Below are positions 49,501 to 62,436 of a stretch of DNA of 64,000 bases, piece by piece. The translations under genes and the position numbers were made by a program. Source of the stretch: Coturnix japonica (Eukaryota; Chordata; Aves; Galliformes; Phasianidae); contig NC_029521.1 of assembly GCF_001577835.2 (NCBI RefSeq), forward strand, positions 7,120,255 through 7,184,254, read 5' to 3'. How positions within the stretch are numbered: position 1 is the stretch's first letter; each line of letters starts with the position of its first letter. Below the pieces are notes generated by a model. That model ran no database searches. It saw nothing but the letters and a program-made list of their open reading frames with translations, and was not told the DNA's origin.

Positions 49501-50676
49501 AACTTTGGGAAGGGGCGACAGAGTCCACAACTGGTGAAGAAAGAAGAAGAAATCACTTCAGTTTCTTTATCTCCCACTTTCCCTCATTCAGAAACACACA
49601 TTACAAGTACAGTTTGTCATGAAAAAAATCTTTCTGAAGACTACTGAATTTTGTCTTTTTATTCAGTCTTTCTGAAACAGCACAGTTGCCAGTTGCTGTT
49701 ATATGGTTATTCTTATAATTACAAGAAAATCACCAAGACCATCTAATTAATTCTCACAAATTCTCACAAAGAAAAAACTGTTTCATGAGAAGGAAGTTAC
49801 TGCTGGGGATAGAGAAGTAGAATAACATTTGTTTTATAGTTAGGATTAATTGGAAAATAAACTATGTAATGGATGCTTGTGAAGGAATAAATAACATAAT
49901 GGAATATTCGGGCCATTTTCCAATCTTTATGTGCAACAATGTATTTCAGCCCCCCACTCATAGCGATGGAAATAAATACTACGTAAATATTAAAATACTT
50001 TTTATAGTTACAATGGGGAAGACATCTTCCTGTACTTTACAGCTGAAATAGCGTTAATCTGCTCCTTTCTCTCAGTGCTTTATGTAGCAGCTATTTCGGC
50101 ATGCTGAATCTGCCTGCTGAGTGAGGAGGGCAGCTGTTCATCTGGTGCACATTTCCACTGCAACAGCTCCGGCAGGAACATTTGCACCTCCAGCCAACGC
50201 TATTGGCATCAATGGTGCCAGCGGGATTTGCAAGATTTCCGCTCTTCTACACACCTATCGTATGACAACACTTGCATTGTGTAGGTTTGTCATTTCAGGA
50301 GACACGATTCAAGATCTCTTGAACATATTCTAAAAGCTCAAAAAGAATATAAACAAAGGAAATGACATGTGGTTTTATGATCACTGCCATAAAATATTTT
50401 ATCAACTGAAGGACAGTACCCCAAAACTGCAACATATATTCACTTGAACGAGCCTCAGATAACTAAGTAATTCTCTAAAGTTTGCTGGCTTTTATTTATT
50501 CTAGCTTCTATGTGTGCAAGCAGACCACTGCGCGTGTTGGGTCTGGGAAGGGATCTGGCCCAGCAGCTGAACATTTAAACATATGGAAGTAAAAATATTT
50601 TCACATCAAATGCTACAATTTGCTGAATGAGAAAGAATTTCATTTTCTCCCTCATGCTGCCCTGTTGTTTTCTTGG

Positions 50677-50737
50677 TGTTTTTTGTTTTGTTTTGTTTTG
50701 TTTTTGTTTGTTTGTTTGTTTTGTTTTGTTTTGTTTT
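50677..50737 (+). repeat. (TTTTG)n/(TTTG)n microsatellite
   Basis: About 60 bp of TTTTG units with three TTTG units in the middle, in AT-rich intergenic DNA. Confidence 0.9.
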
Positions 50738-51189
50738 CAGTTTGAGAACATGGTGCCTTGGAAATTCATCACAGAGGAAAAAACTAAAAACAAATAACAA
50801 CAAAAAGACAGAAGTGAAATTGAGACTTAGAAATGTAATTGATTATTTTGTTTAAACAATTCAGCTCTTACATCTAAGAAGAAATTGAATTTTTCCCATC
50901 AAAATTACATCCTTTTTGTAAGGATGTACTTAAAATTCCACTTTCCAGTTGGATATTGTTATAGCTGAGAAGCTTTCACTGGGTTTACTAGCACAGAGAG
51001 GAGATGCCACTCAGTGTAGGGAGAAGTATTTATACAGAAATTGTCTACAAGCAGTTCAAAGTCTCTCGTGTTCTCAGCTCATTATAATTCTTGGTTTTCC
51101 CAATGACTGCATTTACAAATATTTTCCTGGTGCATATTTTTGTAAAAACATTTACGTTTCATTGCTCTTTTGTTCCCAGAAAACTGTCC

Positions 51190-51360
51190 TCTTAGCTACC
51201 CTTAATTAAGAAGACTTTGTACTTTTGGTCCATATTCATCTTTTCATTAATAATTAATGTATCATAAAGATAATGATGCTCAGTGAACCAATTGTTTTTC
51301 TTCATTATGTGAGAAGCCAAAAGTTGTTCTTTGACTCATCACCCAAGAATCAAAATTACA
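51190..51360. promoter_or_regulatory. Candidate element with HNF1-like palindrome and AP-1/Maf core
   Basis: CATTAATAATTAATG at 51245-51259 is a perfect inverted repeat around one base and matches the HNF1 palindrome GTTAATNATTAAC at 11 of 13 positions. TGACTCA, an AP-1 or Maf core, lies at 51332-51338. CTTAATTAAG, a homeodomain palindrome, is at about 51200-51209. HNF1B and MafB are known inputs to the rhombomere-5 EGR2 enhancer, so the pairing is suggestive, but AT-rich palindromes also arise by chance. Confidence 0.25.
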
Positions 51361-53435
51361 TCAACAGTGGAGAACACAGAAGCAGAACTTATTGAGCTGT
51401 AAGTAGTGAGAGTGTGGAAATGAACAAAAACAAATGACTTTACTTTTCTGCTCCAGCACTCAAAACATGGTGGGTCCACTACACACAGCGAAAGCTATTT
51501 GTGTGCTGATGAACCTGATATGCATTAACAAGTTCACTTGAGGATTTATACAGTACTGTTATACAATCCTAAAAGACACTGTTAGAAACTATAAAAATAA
51601 CTTCAAAAAAAGAAATCTTTTTAGTTCGTAAAATATGAATAGATGAAATTCTTCAATTTATTAAGATGTTCCCACCTGTGAAAAATTCAGTGCCATTAAC
51701 ACTGTGCAGTTTGGCACATAGGAAGTGGTGAGAGGACTGAATCACTAGCTACAAAGTGGAAGTCTCAGCTCTACAGTAACGTGCACGCAGTGCTGACCCA
51801 CAGCCACATAAGTCGGCTTCACCTCATGAAGTCTAAGCGGACAAAAACAATTAAATACTATTTCCAGAAAGATACTGTTTCCAAAGAGCAAAGTAGAAGA
51901 ATGGTAAGAAATAGAGAACACTAAAATTTATCTTTCCATTATGTGCACATATTTGGTTTAATCATAATTAAAAGGAGAGGACAGTAGGATCATTGGCTTG
52001 TCTGCCACTTTGAAGCACGACGCTCCTTTAATATTCCACTGTTCTTCAGACATGGATTACATGACCAAATCAGTTCAGATTTCCTCTAACTGAATGAAAT
52101 CTTGGGCTCTGCTCTACAGCAAATATGTAAATGCTAAAAATAGCTGCTTGCTCTAGAGTTAATCACAGCATCACACCCCATTCCCAAAATGGCTCCAGCA
52201 AACAGGAGGTCTGTGGAAAGCATCAAAGAGTTTGAAAGGCACTGGACTGGAATGCACATTTATGTCAAAACTGGACACCGTGTCACCTACAGCCGTACAT
52301 TAATTTAGTATAATCTTTAAACTGATGCAGCTGTGCTACTAACAACAGGGTAGATAGACCTCATGGTACAACACCAGACATGCTATCAGCATTAATCAAG
52401 TAACAAAAGCAATCACCTTCTGAAATCTCAGTATGTACAGATTTTCTAGTATAAGTCAGAATAGAACAAGTTTCTTTAGCGTATTTAATGTTACATTATT
52501 TTGACATTTTTAAAATTAGCATCTGCTGCGTGCAGTCAGCCTGCTTCATTGATCTCTCTGTTCTGCCTTGTTTTTGTTTTCAAGTATATTTTCTTTTAAG
52601 CCTATCTTTTAAAAATTATTCATAATAAAACAATTAAAAGAATAATGCTACTTTTAAAACATATTCTTGGCAGTTTATGTGCTTTTTAGGGAGATTTTTA
52701 TGCTTTAAAAATTAACCTACTCTGAGGTTTAGCCTGTGCTTGCATTCAAAGTCCACTTAATTTTGTAACTTGGTTAAAAAACAATAACCCTAGTGGTGAA
52801 GACACATTAACCTAGTTTTATGATGCACTCAATAAAGCTTGAGTGAACACAAATAATCACAATGGGAAAATTTTGATGTTGCAAAGCTCTGAGCACCCAA
52901 CACAAAAGCAGTAAGCAGTTTCTGTGGTTCTCCCAGCTCCTAAGACTGAAGGGACTGCATGGCTCCATGCTGAAGACCCTGCAGCTACTGACAAACACAG
53001 GACAGAAGAAGCAGACTGATCTCTTGATGACAAGCTGATGCTGACCCCAACAGCTAGGATGTCATTTGGGTATCCCCCCTGGAGCCTTCTGCTTTGTTGG
53101 GAGAAACAGGTCACCTGCTCCTGCAAAGGGGAAAGGTCCCTTGTGTCCTAGGAGCCCCAGCCCCTGCTGTTTGCTGAGTCCTGCTCCTCCGCACTGGTTG
53201 GGGGATGATAAAAAAGGGGAAGAACCATGAGGGCAAGGGCTTTGAGATAGCTCCTCAGTGCCTCCATCTTTACCATTTTTTTATATTTCATGACAAACAA
53301 ATTGCAGCCAACATTGTGAACTTTATCTGAAGCACTCACATGAGCCCTAAAAACATGATCCAGTTCTTTTCCATAGCACTTTCTTGTGAGTAAGTCTCTA
53401 AAAAGCTCAGTTACTGTCTAGGCCTTTTCATCGAC

Positions 53436-53450
53436 TTTTTTTTTTTTTTT
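53436..53450 (+). repeat. T15 homopolymer
   Basis: Fifteen consecutive T followed by AATACATCAATAAAC; no adjoining retroposed sequence recognised. Confidence 0.85.
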
Positions 53451-56302
53451 AATACATCAATAAACAAGTAGTTGCAAAAGGTTCTGAAACAGCTGCGAAA
53501 TAGCATGAGTCACATATCAATTGGCAAAACATGAATACTGTGAGTGACAAGTGTTTCACAGCCAGATTTTTCTTGTAATGCTGAGTAAGTGCAAAGAAGG
53601 GCCAAGACCAGAACTACCTGGTTGTGGGAGGCTCCTTCCCTGGTGTGTCCCAGGCAATTTCTGGAAGAAAAGCCTTCCTGATGGGTAAGACCACTTTCTC
53701 AGTGCTTTCTCTTGCCACACTTTTTTCTGCATACTCCCATTCTGGACTGTAAAATGACCTAGAGCTGAAAAAAACCCAAACATCTCCTGTTTTGCATAGG
53801 GACACCCCACCTGTGTAAGTACACAGTGATACAAGAGTGTGTGCTGCTGCAGGAACACAAACTGTAAGGGGGCTCTACCTGTGCATTTGGGCAGGTGAGC
53901 CCTCCCGCACTGACAGCTAGAGGTATTACTAGACCTTGAGATGTTAATGGAAGTCACATGTATTTTGGTATTTACCCTCAAGGTGTTCATCCCTCTAGAG
54001 ATGTGTTGTTGAGAAAAACTCCCTGTTTTCATTATTCGAAATACTGTCTTATGAGAAATGTTAGATGGACACTTTCCAGAAGCTCAGAACATGAGCAATT
54101 AAACCCGCAAATCTCTTGTTTTTCTTTTTCTCTCCCCTTCATCTGACTCCTGATTTCCCCAGAATCAAAGACATACCGGTGCAGCTTACAACAGCAGTTG
54201 TTAGCACATTACCTACCACCCATGCTTGCATTCTCAGTGAGGACACAGGCCCGTGTACAGTCTCATACATGCAATTGCTGGCTGGTCTTATCTCTTTCCC
54301 TCCCCCGAAATGTCCTAGCTTAGGCCTTGGGACAATAAAGGGCATGCAGGCTACTTTTTTATTCTTTGAAACACCCCCGGGAAATCATTCCCAAGCAGAG
54401 GAATGCTCACTATGGCCATACCCAGTTGCGCTCGAATAGCAGGTCTGCTTGACAAACTACTTAAAGCTATCTCATTCACCACCACTATTTGCTTGCCTTG
54501 GATTTCTTGCCTTTCACTTCCTGCATGTAGAGAATATGTGAAGAAGTGCCCTTACCAAGCAGGGTGAAAAATACCAAATAGAAAGGCCTTTTGCACAAAA
54601 ACTGATAAATGCTTTCAGCTAAATGTGCAAGCACCTAATCCCCTGTCTGCATCTTCTTCAGGTTTCAGTATACCTATCTGTGCTTCAAGCTGTTTCCACC
54701 CACAGTTAATCACCCAGCCACCCTTTCTTACGCATATTATAAAACAAACAGCAAGCAAGCATGCAAAAAAGTAGCCTTTCACTGTGTTGCTCAGAGTTAC
54801 CCCATCATATTAACGAATCTGTCCACCAGAATACAACAGCTACAAGTTTACCTGAATGCTCAGGGTTTGTCATTTCATGACTGGAAGCTGCGCATTGCAA
54901 ATAATGCAAGTACTAAAACCATAGCACAGTGCCAGCTGCCCTGTGGGAGGGACTATAAACTCTGCAGCCAGAGTAAACAGCAGGATACTTTGAGTGACCA
55001 CTGCTTCATCCTCCCACACATATCTTATTCATCTCATCTCCTTTTGATGACATTAAAAGCTGCTGTAGCATAAAAAGAAATATTAATCTGCAAGAGAAAT
55101 ATGAAGAGCAATTTAATACTCAGGCAAGCTAACAGATCTGAAAGCATGGAATAGCTGTTACTGTCATCAGCCAGGTTTCTAGCTGAACATAAGTTTTGGT
55201 AAGTAATGCTTGTCACAAAGTGCAGAAGAAGAGACAATATGTGGAACATTTAACTCTTTAGATGTTGAAAAAGTTGCATTCAAGTCATTGTGCAGAAGAC
55301 ACAAGCAGAATTTCAAAGAGTTCTCTTGTTTACCACAGTTCTGAACGTTACCATTCCTCCTTCTCAGAGGTTATTCTACATTACTATTACTTCATCACAA
55401 AGTTGATACAAATAAATAGAAAGGAGAATGTGATACTGAACTTCCGCGTAATGTTATGTCTTTCACGCACAAAACATCCAGGCAGGTGCTTCTGGACAAG
55501 CAGCGTAAAGCTCTGCTGCTAAACCCATACCAGGGTTAGTGAGAACACAGAACAAGGACTCCTTAAAAAAAAAACCTCTATCAATCTTTGCAGAAGAGTT
55601 GATTCCTCCATTACACCAGCCCGAATCTGCTGAGCTTAACAGGTCTAATTTTCAACATCCAGCAGTGGGATACCCAAGGCAGCCCTGCAGTTAGCAGCCC
55701 AGTTAAATTCTGGTAAGGAAAAAGCTCATGCAATCTTCAGAAGAAGCCCAAACAAAGACTCAGCAGCTGGCCATTGTGGCTTTAACTAATCAGAGAGAAA
55801 CCACCTGCAGTAATACCCCCTTTTCTGTTTTCTCCCAGCAGAACCTTCCAAATGATGATTAATCACTGAGTAAACTGAACAACTGACAATGACATAATGA
55901 CAAAAGGAAGGCAGAGAGGGGCACCGGCACTGGTGGATGTGGCTCGAGCATGGGTGGGTGGAACAACCAAAGAAGATGGATGGCCTGAAAACACTTGACA
56001 CTTAAGTATCTCCTGTGTAGCAGGAGGATGGCTATGCTAAAGTGAACTGCCAGCTTCAAGCAAATAATGCTCTACACAGCGAGCTGACACACTTCCTTCA
56101 GCTGTCAGCAGCAACGCAGAGGGGCAGCTTCCTCAGGAATGAACTAATGAGGCTTTTAATTGGGATGTGAAGCTGAGATAATAACAGAAATAAGAGATAC
56201 TGTAAATGACAGGATAATCCATTACAGTGGAAAGCATTGAGAATGTTCTACTGATTATATCCACAGATTATCCTACCTATGTCCCTACTAATTTGAAAAA
56301 TG

Positions 56303-56350
56303 ATGAATCATAGGGTTCAAAAAGGACTCAGATGAGTCAATTAGACTAAG
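56303..56350 (-). mobile_element. Possible ancient CR1 3'-end fragment
   Basis: The plus strand reads GAATCATAGGGTT, then AAGGACTCAGATGAGTCA and ATTAGACTA. This resembles the antisense start of CR1-family 3' ends (GAATCATAGGGTTGGAAGG, GACCTCAGGAGGTCATC, TAGTCCAA), allowing a few indels. The similarity fades after about 45 bp. It could be a coincidence. Confidence 0.3.
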
Positions 56351-57174
56351 TAGTGATATCAAAAACTCATATTTTCTACACTTAGGAATCAAGCATGTTT
56401 TGCCTAACAACAAACAAAAATGAGCTGTACTTCATGCTCTCAGCTGACCAAGTCATTAGCAACATGGAAGAGTGCTTCTTCAAGTTTTGCGTATCTTCAG
56501 ATATTCTTGCCCCACAGAGTCCTTTTTGGCAGACATTTATTAACAGGAAAAACATTTGCAGGAAATGAAATATTGTCTTGCAGCATTCTGCTAATTCCAC
56601 TTCTAATTCTGTCAGTTCAGGGTTACGTTAGTGGTTTCACTGAATATCAGTGCAATGAGAAAACTTTAACTGCTATCAGCCAAAGTCTGCACATTCAGTG
56701 CTCAGACCAAAACTGAGTTCCAGTGTCCATCTGGATCACTGCTTCTCCACTTACTTACATCACGCTCTCCCCAAAGTTGAAATGCAAGTGATGTAAGAGT
56801 AAGCCGTAGAGACACATTCACTGTGCACTGCAGTTTGGGCAGTAACCTACACTAATGATCAAGTATCTCCACCTGCTTAAAGATATATGGTCATTCAACA
56901 CCTTATTGCCTTTGAAAACTTTGCTGATCAATTGATTTTAAAGGTGCTTTCAACTGAACAAATAAGTGTTGTTTGGCTCAGCCTGGTGCTAGTTTTGCAC
57001 CAGACAAAACAGGAAACAAAATCTGAATAAAGTCAGGAGGAATCGATCCTCTGCTTACTAGTTTTGTTATTGATTTTGTTTCATATTAAGAAAGTAGTGC
57101 AGGAGCAAAGGAGGACTTGTAAATAATTATATATGTATTAAAAAATACATTGATGTCATGTGGGTTGTTTTGGT

Positions 57175-57211
57175 TTTTTTTTTGGGGGGGGGAGGGGGCA
57201 GAGGGGGAAGG
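57175..57211 (+). repeat. Poly-T/poly-G tract with G-quadruplex potential
   Basis: T9 is followed at once by G9, then A, G5, CAGA, G5. The G-runs can supply four tracts of three or more with short loops. It stands out sharply from AT-rich surroundings. Confidence 0.85.
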
Positions 57212-58438
57212 ACAAATGAACCCTGTGTGCTTTTATTTTAGCTTCAGGGTCAGTTGGAGCATTTTTCATTTTGAATTACTGAAAAGCAGGAATATCACCG
57301 TGTACTTGAAAGCTGCTGCATTTTCTTCATCTCAAAAGGCATTTTTTTGAGTGGAGAAAACATTCAGAAATCACTTCGTCTACTTAGAATATAAATTAAC
57401 TCCGATTTCATTCCAATTATAACAATTTGCATTTTCTCACTGATCTAACAGAAAAGTTAAACAGACAATTAGGATGAGAAATACTGCAACGATGCATCTG
57501 CACTTCCAGACTTTAACCTATGTCAGTATTTTTATAGTTTATTTCTTTGGTTAATTGTTTAGTTAGGTTTCATTTTACCTAACATTTTCTATAAAAGGTC
57601 TTTGTCGTCAAATGCAGCTTTAAAATACCTCAGCTTTGAAAAACAGAAATAGAAGTTTGAGGACTGAAAGATATACAAACCCCAGGTAACTTCTTGCAGA
57701 CAAAACCGACTGGTCAGAAGCATTTATGCTACAAAACCAGAATCTTGTCAACTTACTCAGGCAGGAACTCGCTCAGAGTGTTCTTCAGTAAAAAAACAGT
57801 GCAGAGGCCACTCCTGTACAATACACATTCTCAGCACAGGAGGTAGATGAACTGCATCCATGTTCTGTGCAACAGGCTTGTTGTTGCCATATGATGAAAG
57901 CTCTATTTGGCTCTGTCCAAGACGCCTCCATCCCCCACCTCCACAGCTCAAAGTGCCTCCTCAGCAGTAATGGCACATTCCAACTTCCCCATTTCAGCTA
58001 CAAGATGGAGCAAGAGAAGAGTGAAAGTGAGTATGGAACAGTATCACAGCACATAGAGTAAGGCTTGGAGTCCACACATTGCTCAGATATTAGCTGGATG
58101 TTCTGATTTCATCTCAGAGACTGCTGAATCTTCAATGGCCTAAGCCATTCTGAAGCCAGGCTTCAGTTCCCAGGCTCACTCGAACTCTCAGAAATGTGTG
58201 TCTTTAATTACAACATTGTAGGACTACCAAACATACCCTGAAAGGGCTCCTGAATGAGTGCGCATTTTCAATTTTTATTCATCCATCCTGCCACATATGC
58301 TACATTCTTCTACCATATCAAATTGACAGCTAGTGATTATGTGCAGGATAGCTGTACATCCATGTTTATGTTTCATGGTAACTGCTCTCATTCCTTAAAA
58401 ATCACATCACAGCCAATAGATGGTAAGAATCTTCCATT

Positions 58439-58450
58439 AAAAAAAAAAAA
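58439..58450 (+). repeat. A12 homopolymer
   Basis: Twelve A in intergenic DNA, followed by CAACAGC. Confidence 0.8.
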
Positions 58451-58951
58451 CAACAGCTCAAAACTGTTTTTGCTCTTTCATTTGTACAGTCAATATCAAT
58501 TGCTGTGAAAGATATTTCATGTTTCTCTCCTTCAAAATCTTCCAAAATCTCCAGTCACCCTGAGAAGTCTTTCCTCTTCCACCAAGAATCAAGCTGGTCT
58601 AGACCTGCACCTCAATACTGTACACTCCATGTGTTTCACACATTCCCTTGTTGAAGGACAACGGATAATTTAAGGCAGTTGTTTAGTGATAAAAGCACAA
58701 CCTTACCAATAGAAAAGAAAAATTCATTTTCACTTCTGCTCAGACACCAGTAATCATTGCCAAATGTGCTAAATACTCCATCTCTACATTGACATCTTTC
58801 TATTACAGCACAGACTTTTCCACCAACTTTTGGAATTTCATTCTGTGATCTCTTCTCGCAAAGATCATCACTATTCACAGCCACACTAATTGGAGCTTCT
58901 TGATGCTATTCTTTCCTATGCAATTCTACTTCCACATCTGTATTTTTTGGT

Positions 58952-58978
58952 AAAAACAAACAAACAAACAAACAAAAA
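58952..58978 (+). repeat. (AAAC)n microsatellite
   Basis: Five to six AAAC units in AT-rich DNA. Confidence 0.9.
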
Positions 58979-59292
58979 CCACCAACAAATCAAAGAAAAA
59001 AACACAGTCCTTTTACAATGTCTATTGCTAGCAAATATTCCTTTAAGTAGGGCACGTGTATTTCTTTTGATCCACACAGGATCAGGAGATGAAGATAAAA
59101 TGCTTTCAGGAAAAGCTCTCTATCCATGTTTCTTTTTGCTTCGGATTTATCCAAGTTCTCTTCACTTGCTCTTCAGAAATATGTCTGGTGGTCTTCGAAA
59201 TGTGCAGATAAGGATTTTAAAAGGTTCAGCAACAGAAAAGGCCAGAAAAATTGTGAACAAGCAAGGAAGAACACATAATTTACTTTGTTACT

Positions 59293-59324
59293 ATTCTTCT
59301 TCTTCTTCTTTTTTTTTTTTTTTT
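59293..59324 (+). repeat. (TTC)n-T(n) microsatellite
   Basis: Five TTC units followed by a T-run of about 15. Confidence 0.9.
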
Positions 59325-59879
59325 AAAGAAGCTTCTTTACTGAATTCTTACAAAAACATACACCCCAATGAGAGAGGAAGTAGCAGAAGAGAAATAGGAA
59401 AGTACAGACAGTGCATTTTCCCTTCAAAATGTTTAAAACATCTTATGCTGTTTCTTTGCAACAGTGAAGATTGATGTCTTTTTTAGGATAATGCATCAAG
59501 AAACTACATTACAAAAAATACCAGTCTTCTTTCAGTTAGTTCTCTGCATGAGGCAGGATACTGGTGAAAATCAGCAAATTTGGGATGTTAATGTTCAACC
59601 AGGTACAGTGAAGGGTGTAAAGCACTTAAAGACAGATCAGTTCGACAGACTCTGCACTCCAGCCTATTTAGCCAGGCATGTACTTTAGTTGTAAGTTGCC
59701 TTGTTTAATTAGCTGCTGAGGTGTTCCATCTTCATCCCTAGTGCCTCATGTCTCATAGGATGCAGAAGCAATCATTGCTTGGGACTATGACAGAGCAGGG
59801 CTTGATTGTTCTACAAGATGTCCCGAGGATGGGGACCAGACACTGTTGATTAGTCATTAACTTTGCAATTCTTAACATC

Positions 59880-59904
59880 TTTTTTTTTTCTTTTCTTTTC
59901 TTTT
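59880..59904 (+). repeat. T-run with (TTTTC)n
   Basis: T10 followed by three TTTTC-type units. Confidence 0.85.
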
Positions 59905-62149
59905 AGAGATGCTAAGACAGTCACAGACACTTTGGAAAGATCCAAAGTGCTGTGTAGAAGATGACAGATTGCTTTGTGTATTTTAAAAAGGGCTGATTTC
60001 AGCAGGCTCTACCACCAGAGCAATTTAAGAATGAGAAAATCATAGGAAGAGATGGTGGAATTTCAAAGAGATTAATAAAAAAAAAAAACACATTAACACG
60101 CATGCATATCTGAAATGTGCATAGAGATGTCTCTATTGAATGTACTTCTACTACAAATACACATGCAGTATCAAAGTATGTCTTGCTGAAAATCTCTACA
60201 AAAAAACAGTTTCTAGCAATTAGCAAAATTCCTCAGTCCATAAATAGGTTTATGTTACTCATACAGAAGGAAAACAAGAGACCTGTGAAAGATAAAGAGG
60301 AGGTGGACGGGAACAAATAGCATAGAACTGGCTGCAAAGACCACCCTAAAGTAAATGCACTTCTTAAAAATGTAATTCCAGGTACTGTGTTCAATGCAAA
60401 ACTGCCTGAAATTTTTTGCAACATCAACTCTTTCTATTGTGACATTCCATTCAGATGCTGCAAAAGGATTTCTAGGAGCTTTGTTATAGGGTATTATTAC
60501 TATTTTTAGATATATAAAAGGTTAGGTTATGCATTCAGCTTTTTAGTTAGTTAACAGTCTAGTCATATCTTCCACTTGCTCCCAACTACAAATGTAAGTA
60601 TGTAAGTATGAAAATCTCAAGACCACTCATGAAAACAACTTTAGTCCAATGTTAGCTGGGCTAGTATTCACAGTATGCATCAGTTCAAGCAGTCCAAGTT
60701 AGTAAGACAATTTTCCTAACCTCTGAGCTCTCTCTTTCCATCCTTACAAGAAAGCGTTGCAGAGAAGAGCAGAGCAACGAAGCCTTGATATTACTGCAAA
60801 ACCTTCAATGTTTTTCAACCATGTCAGTTTGTTGTTGGATTTACTGAGACCACAGAAGAGCACAGACCTCTGGCAGAGATCTGTTTGTAATGCTGGGCAG
60901 AGATCCAGCTTCACAATTCCATTTACATGATAGTACAACATGGTGAAACTGGCACCCTGGTTTACAACAGCCCAGACGGGGTGAATTCACCTCAAAGATG
61001 ACTATGAAAATGATTTTTTGACCAGCCTGACATCCCACGCCCATTGGCCAGAGAAATCGCTACAGCACCGAAAAAGCACTCATCTACCCATGAAAGTCAG
61101 CTTAACTTTCTCAATCTAGTATCTCCCTTCCCTTGTTTAGCCAGATGGGGTTATGCTTCCAGTCCCTCACAGATGCACCAATAATTGTCTATACAGTTGC
61201 AATGAAAACAATGCAATTTCCAGCTACCTATCTAGCACCTCTGGGAGCAGAAGCAGCACCAGGCTTTCAGCCACCACAGCTCACACACTGTGTGCCCCCT
61301 GAAAGCAAATCACCAAAGGTTACTTCATCTATCTGATTTGCCCCAGAGGCCGCTAGACAGCCTTCAAATATAGCAGGACACTCAGAAAGCTACTGCCTTC
61401 TGGCTAAGGCTCACAGTGCCTGCCAGGCAAGCACTCTGCACCCTTTAGATGGCAAGGACAGCCCCATAACTATAAAGATTTGTGGTCACAGACAGACTGT
61501 GTGCATAAGTTCCCAGACCCAATTGCTTTTACTCTTCCATTACATCTCCCTTGTCAACTGCAGCTTGAGTGCACTGAGTTTCAGAACCCATCCAGTTACC
61601 AAAGCATCAGAAAGGCAATTTTTAAGGAGGTTCTTGAAAGTTTTTGCAAGAGACAGTAATTTTTTGCATTCCTTCTCCAAGTCCTTTAATTGACACGAAG
61701 TAAAAGTTGTATGATTTACATGTGCCTGGAAAGGATGGAAACAGCTATTTTTAACTGTATCACTTGCTTTTAATTCCATCATTCAATTAGACATATATTT
61801 TAGCTTCAGGAAACTTTCTTTTCAAGAGGTGAAATGCCAGCACAGTACACGAGCAAAACCATTAGCTGTCAAAATAAAACAGGCTTCATATTCACACAAC
61901 AACAAGATCAACTGCACGCGACGAAAATAAGATGGCAGCGCACTTTTACTTTTCAGCAGCCAGTGCAGTGTTTTCTGTATTAAATTTAATAGGCATTTTA
62001 CATGGGATGTCAGATATTTTTGACTCTGCAAATAGGGATCTTTCTTTAGGAAAAAAAAATAATAATAAAAAATTGAGGTTTCCTGCTGCTTATACAGGGA
62101 AATCATTGAGGAATAGCATGGAACTGCAGCCTTACACTAGCAATGACTA

Positions 62150-62400
62150 GGTACTCATCATTTTTAAAAACAATGTCACAAAAGCTATTTCTACGCTGTC
62201 ACTCTTAAGAATAATTAGTTTCCATCAAAGCAACAGATTATCTGTTCATGTTGTCCACTGGGTCATTACAATGGGCAACCAATACAGATAAATGGTATCT
62301 AATCTTTTCTGCTCTTCTATTGGACTGATTGATGGTTATAACATCTCCAATATTATAAGGCAGAAAAATTATGCTGACATTTAGAAGCAAAAGCACAGAA
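62150..62400. promoter_or_regulatory. Candidate Hox/Pbx-Meis element
   Basis: TGATTGATGG at 62326-62335 fits the bipartite Pbx-Hox site TGATNNATNN. CTGTCA, a Meis/Prep core, is at 62196-62201, with a homeodomain-like ATAATTAG just after it and a further TGCTGACA at about 62372. The sequence between is free of repeats and reads like conserved noncoding DNA. One of the known EGR2 hindbrain enhancers depends on Hox/Pbx plus Meis inputs. This block is about 44 kb upstream of EGR2. Identity with that enhancer is not shown. Confidence 0.35.
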
Positions 62401-62423
62401 AGATAAAACTAAGTACAAAGCAC

Positions 62424-62436
62424 NNNNNNNNNNNNN
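62424..62436. other. Assembly gap (13 N)
   Basis: Thirteen undetermined bases directly before an A-run and a GAAAAG stretch. The small gap probably reflects a homopolymer that was not resolved. The true length is unknown. Confidence 0.98.

Larger units (their letters stand above)
47960..62150. other. EGR2-upstream gene desert, fourth segment
   Basis: No gene is recognisable. The segment contains the CR1 remnant at 49 kb, a possible CR1 tail at 56.3 kb, many simple repeats, and a compact motif cluster at 51190-51360. The longer ORFs (minus 53556-54032, plus 58890-59474) run through low-complexity DNA or lack any domain signature. Confidence 0.5.

Noticed and set aside
53556-54032. 158-codon minus-strand ORF
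   Set aside because: No homology recognised; the mildly GC-richer local sequence makes a chance frame plausible.
58890-59474. 194-codon ORF
   Set aside because: It runs through AAAC and TTC microsatellites, which supply stop-free low-complexity codons.
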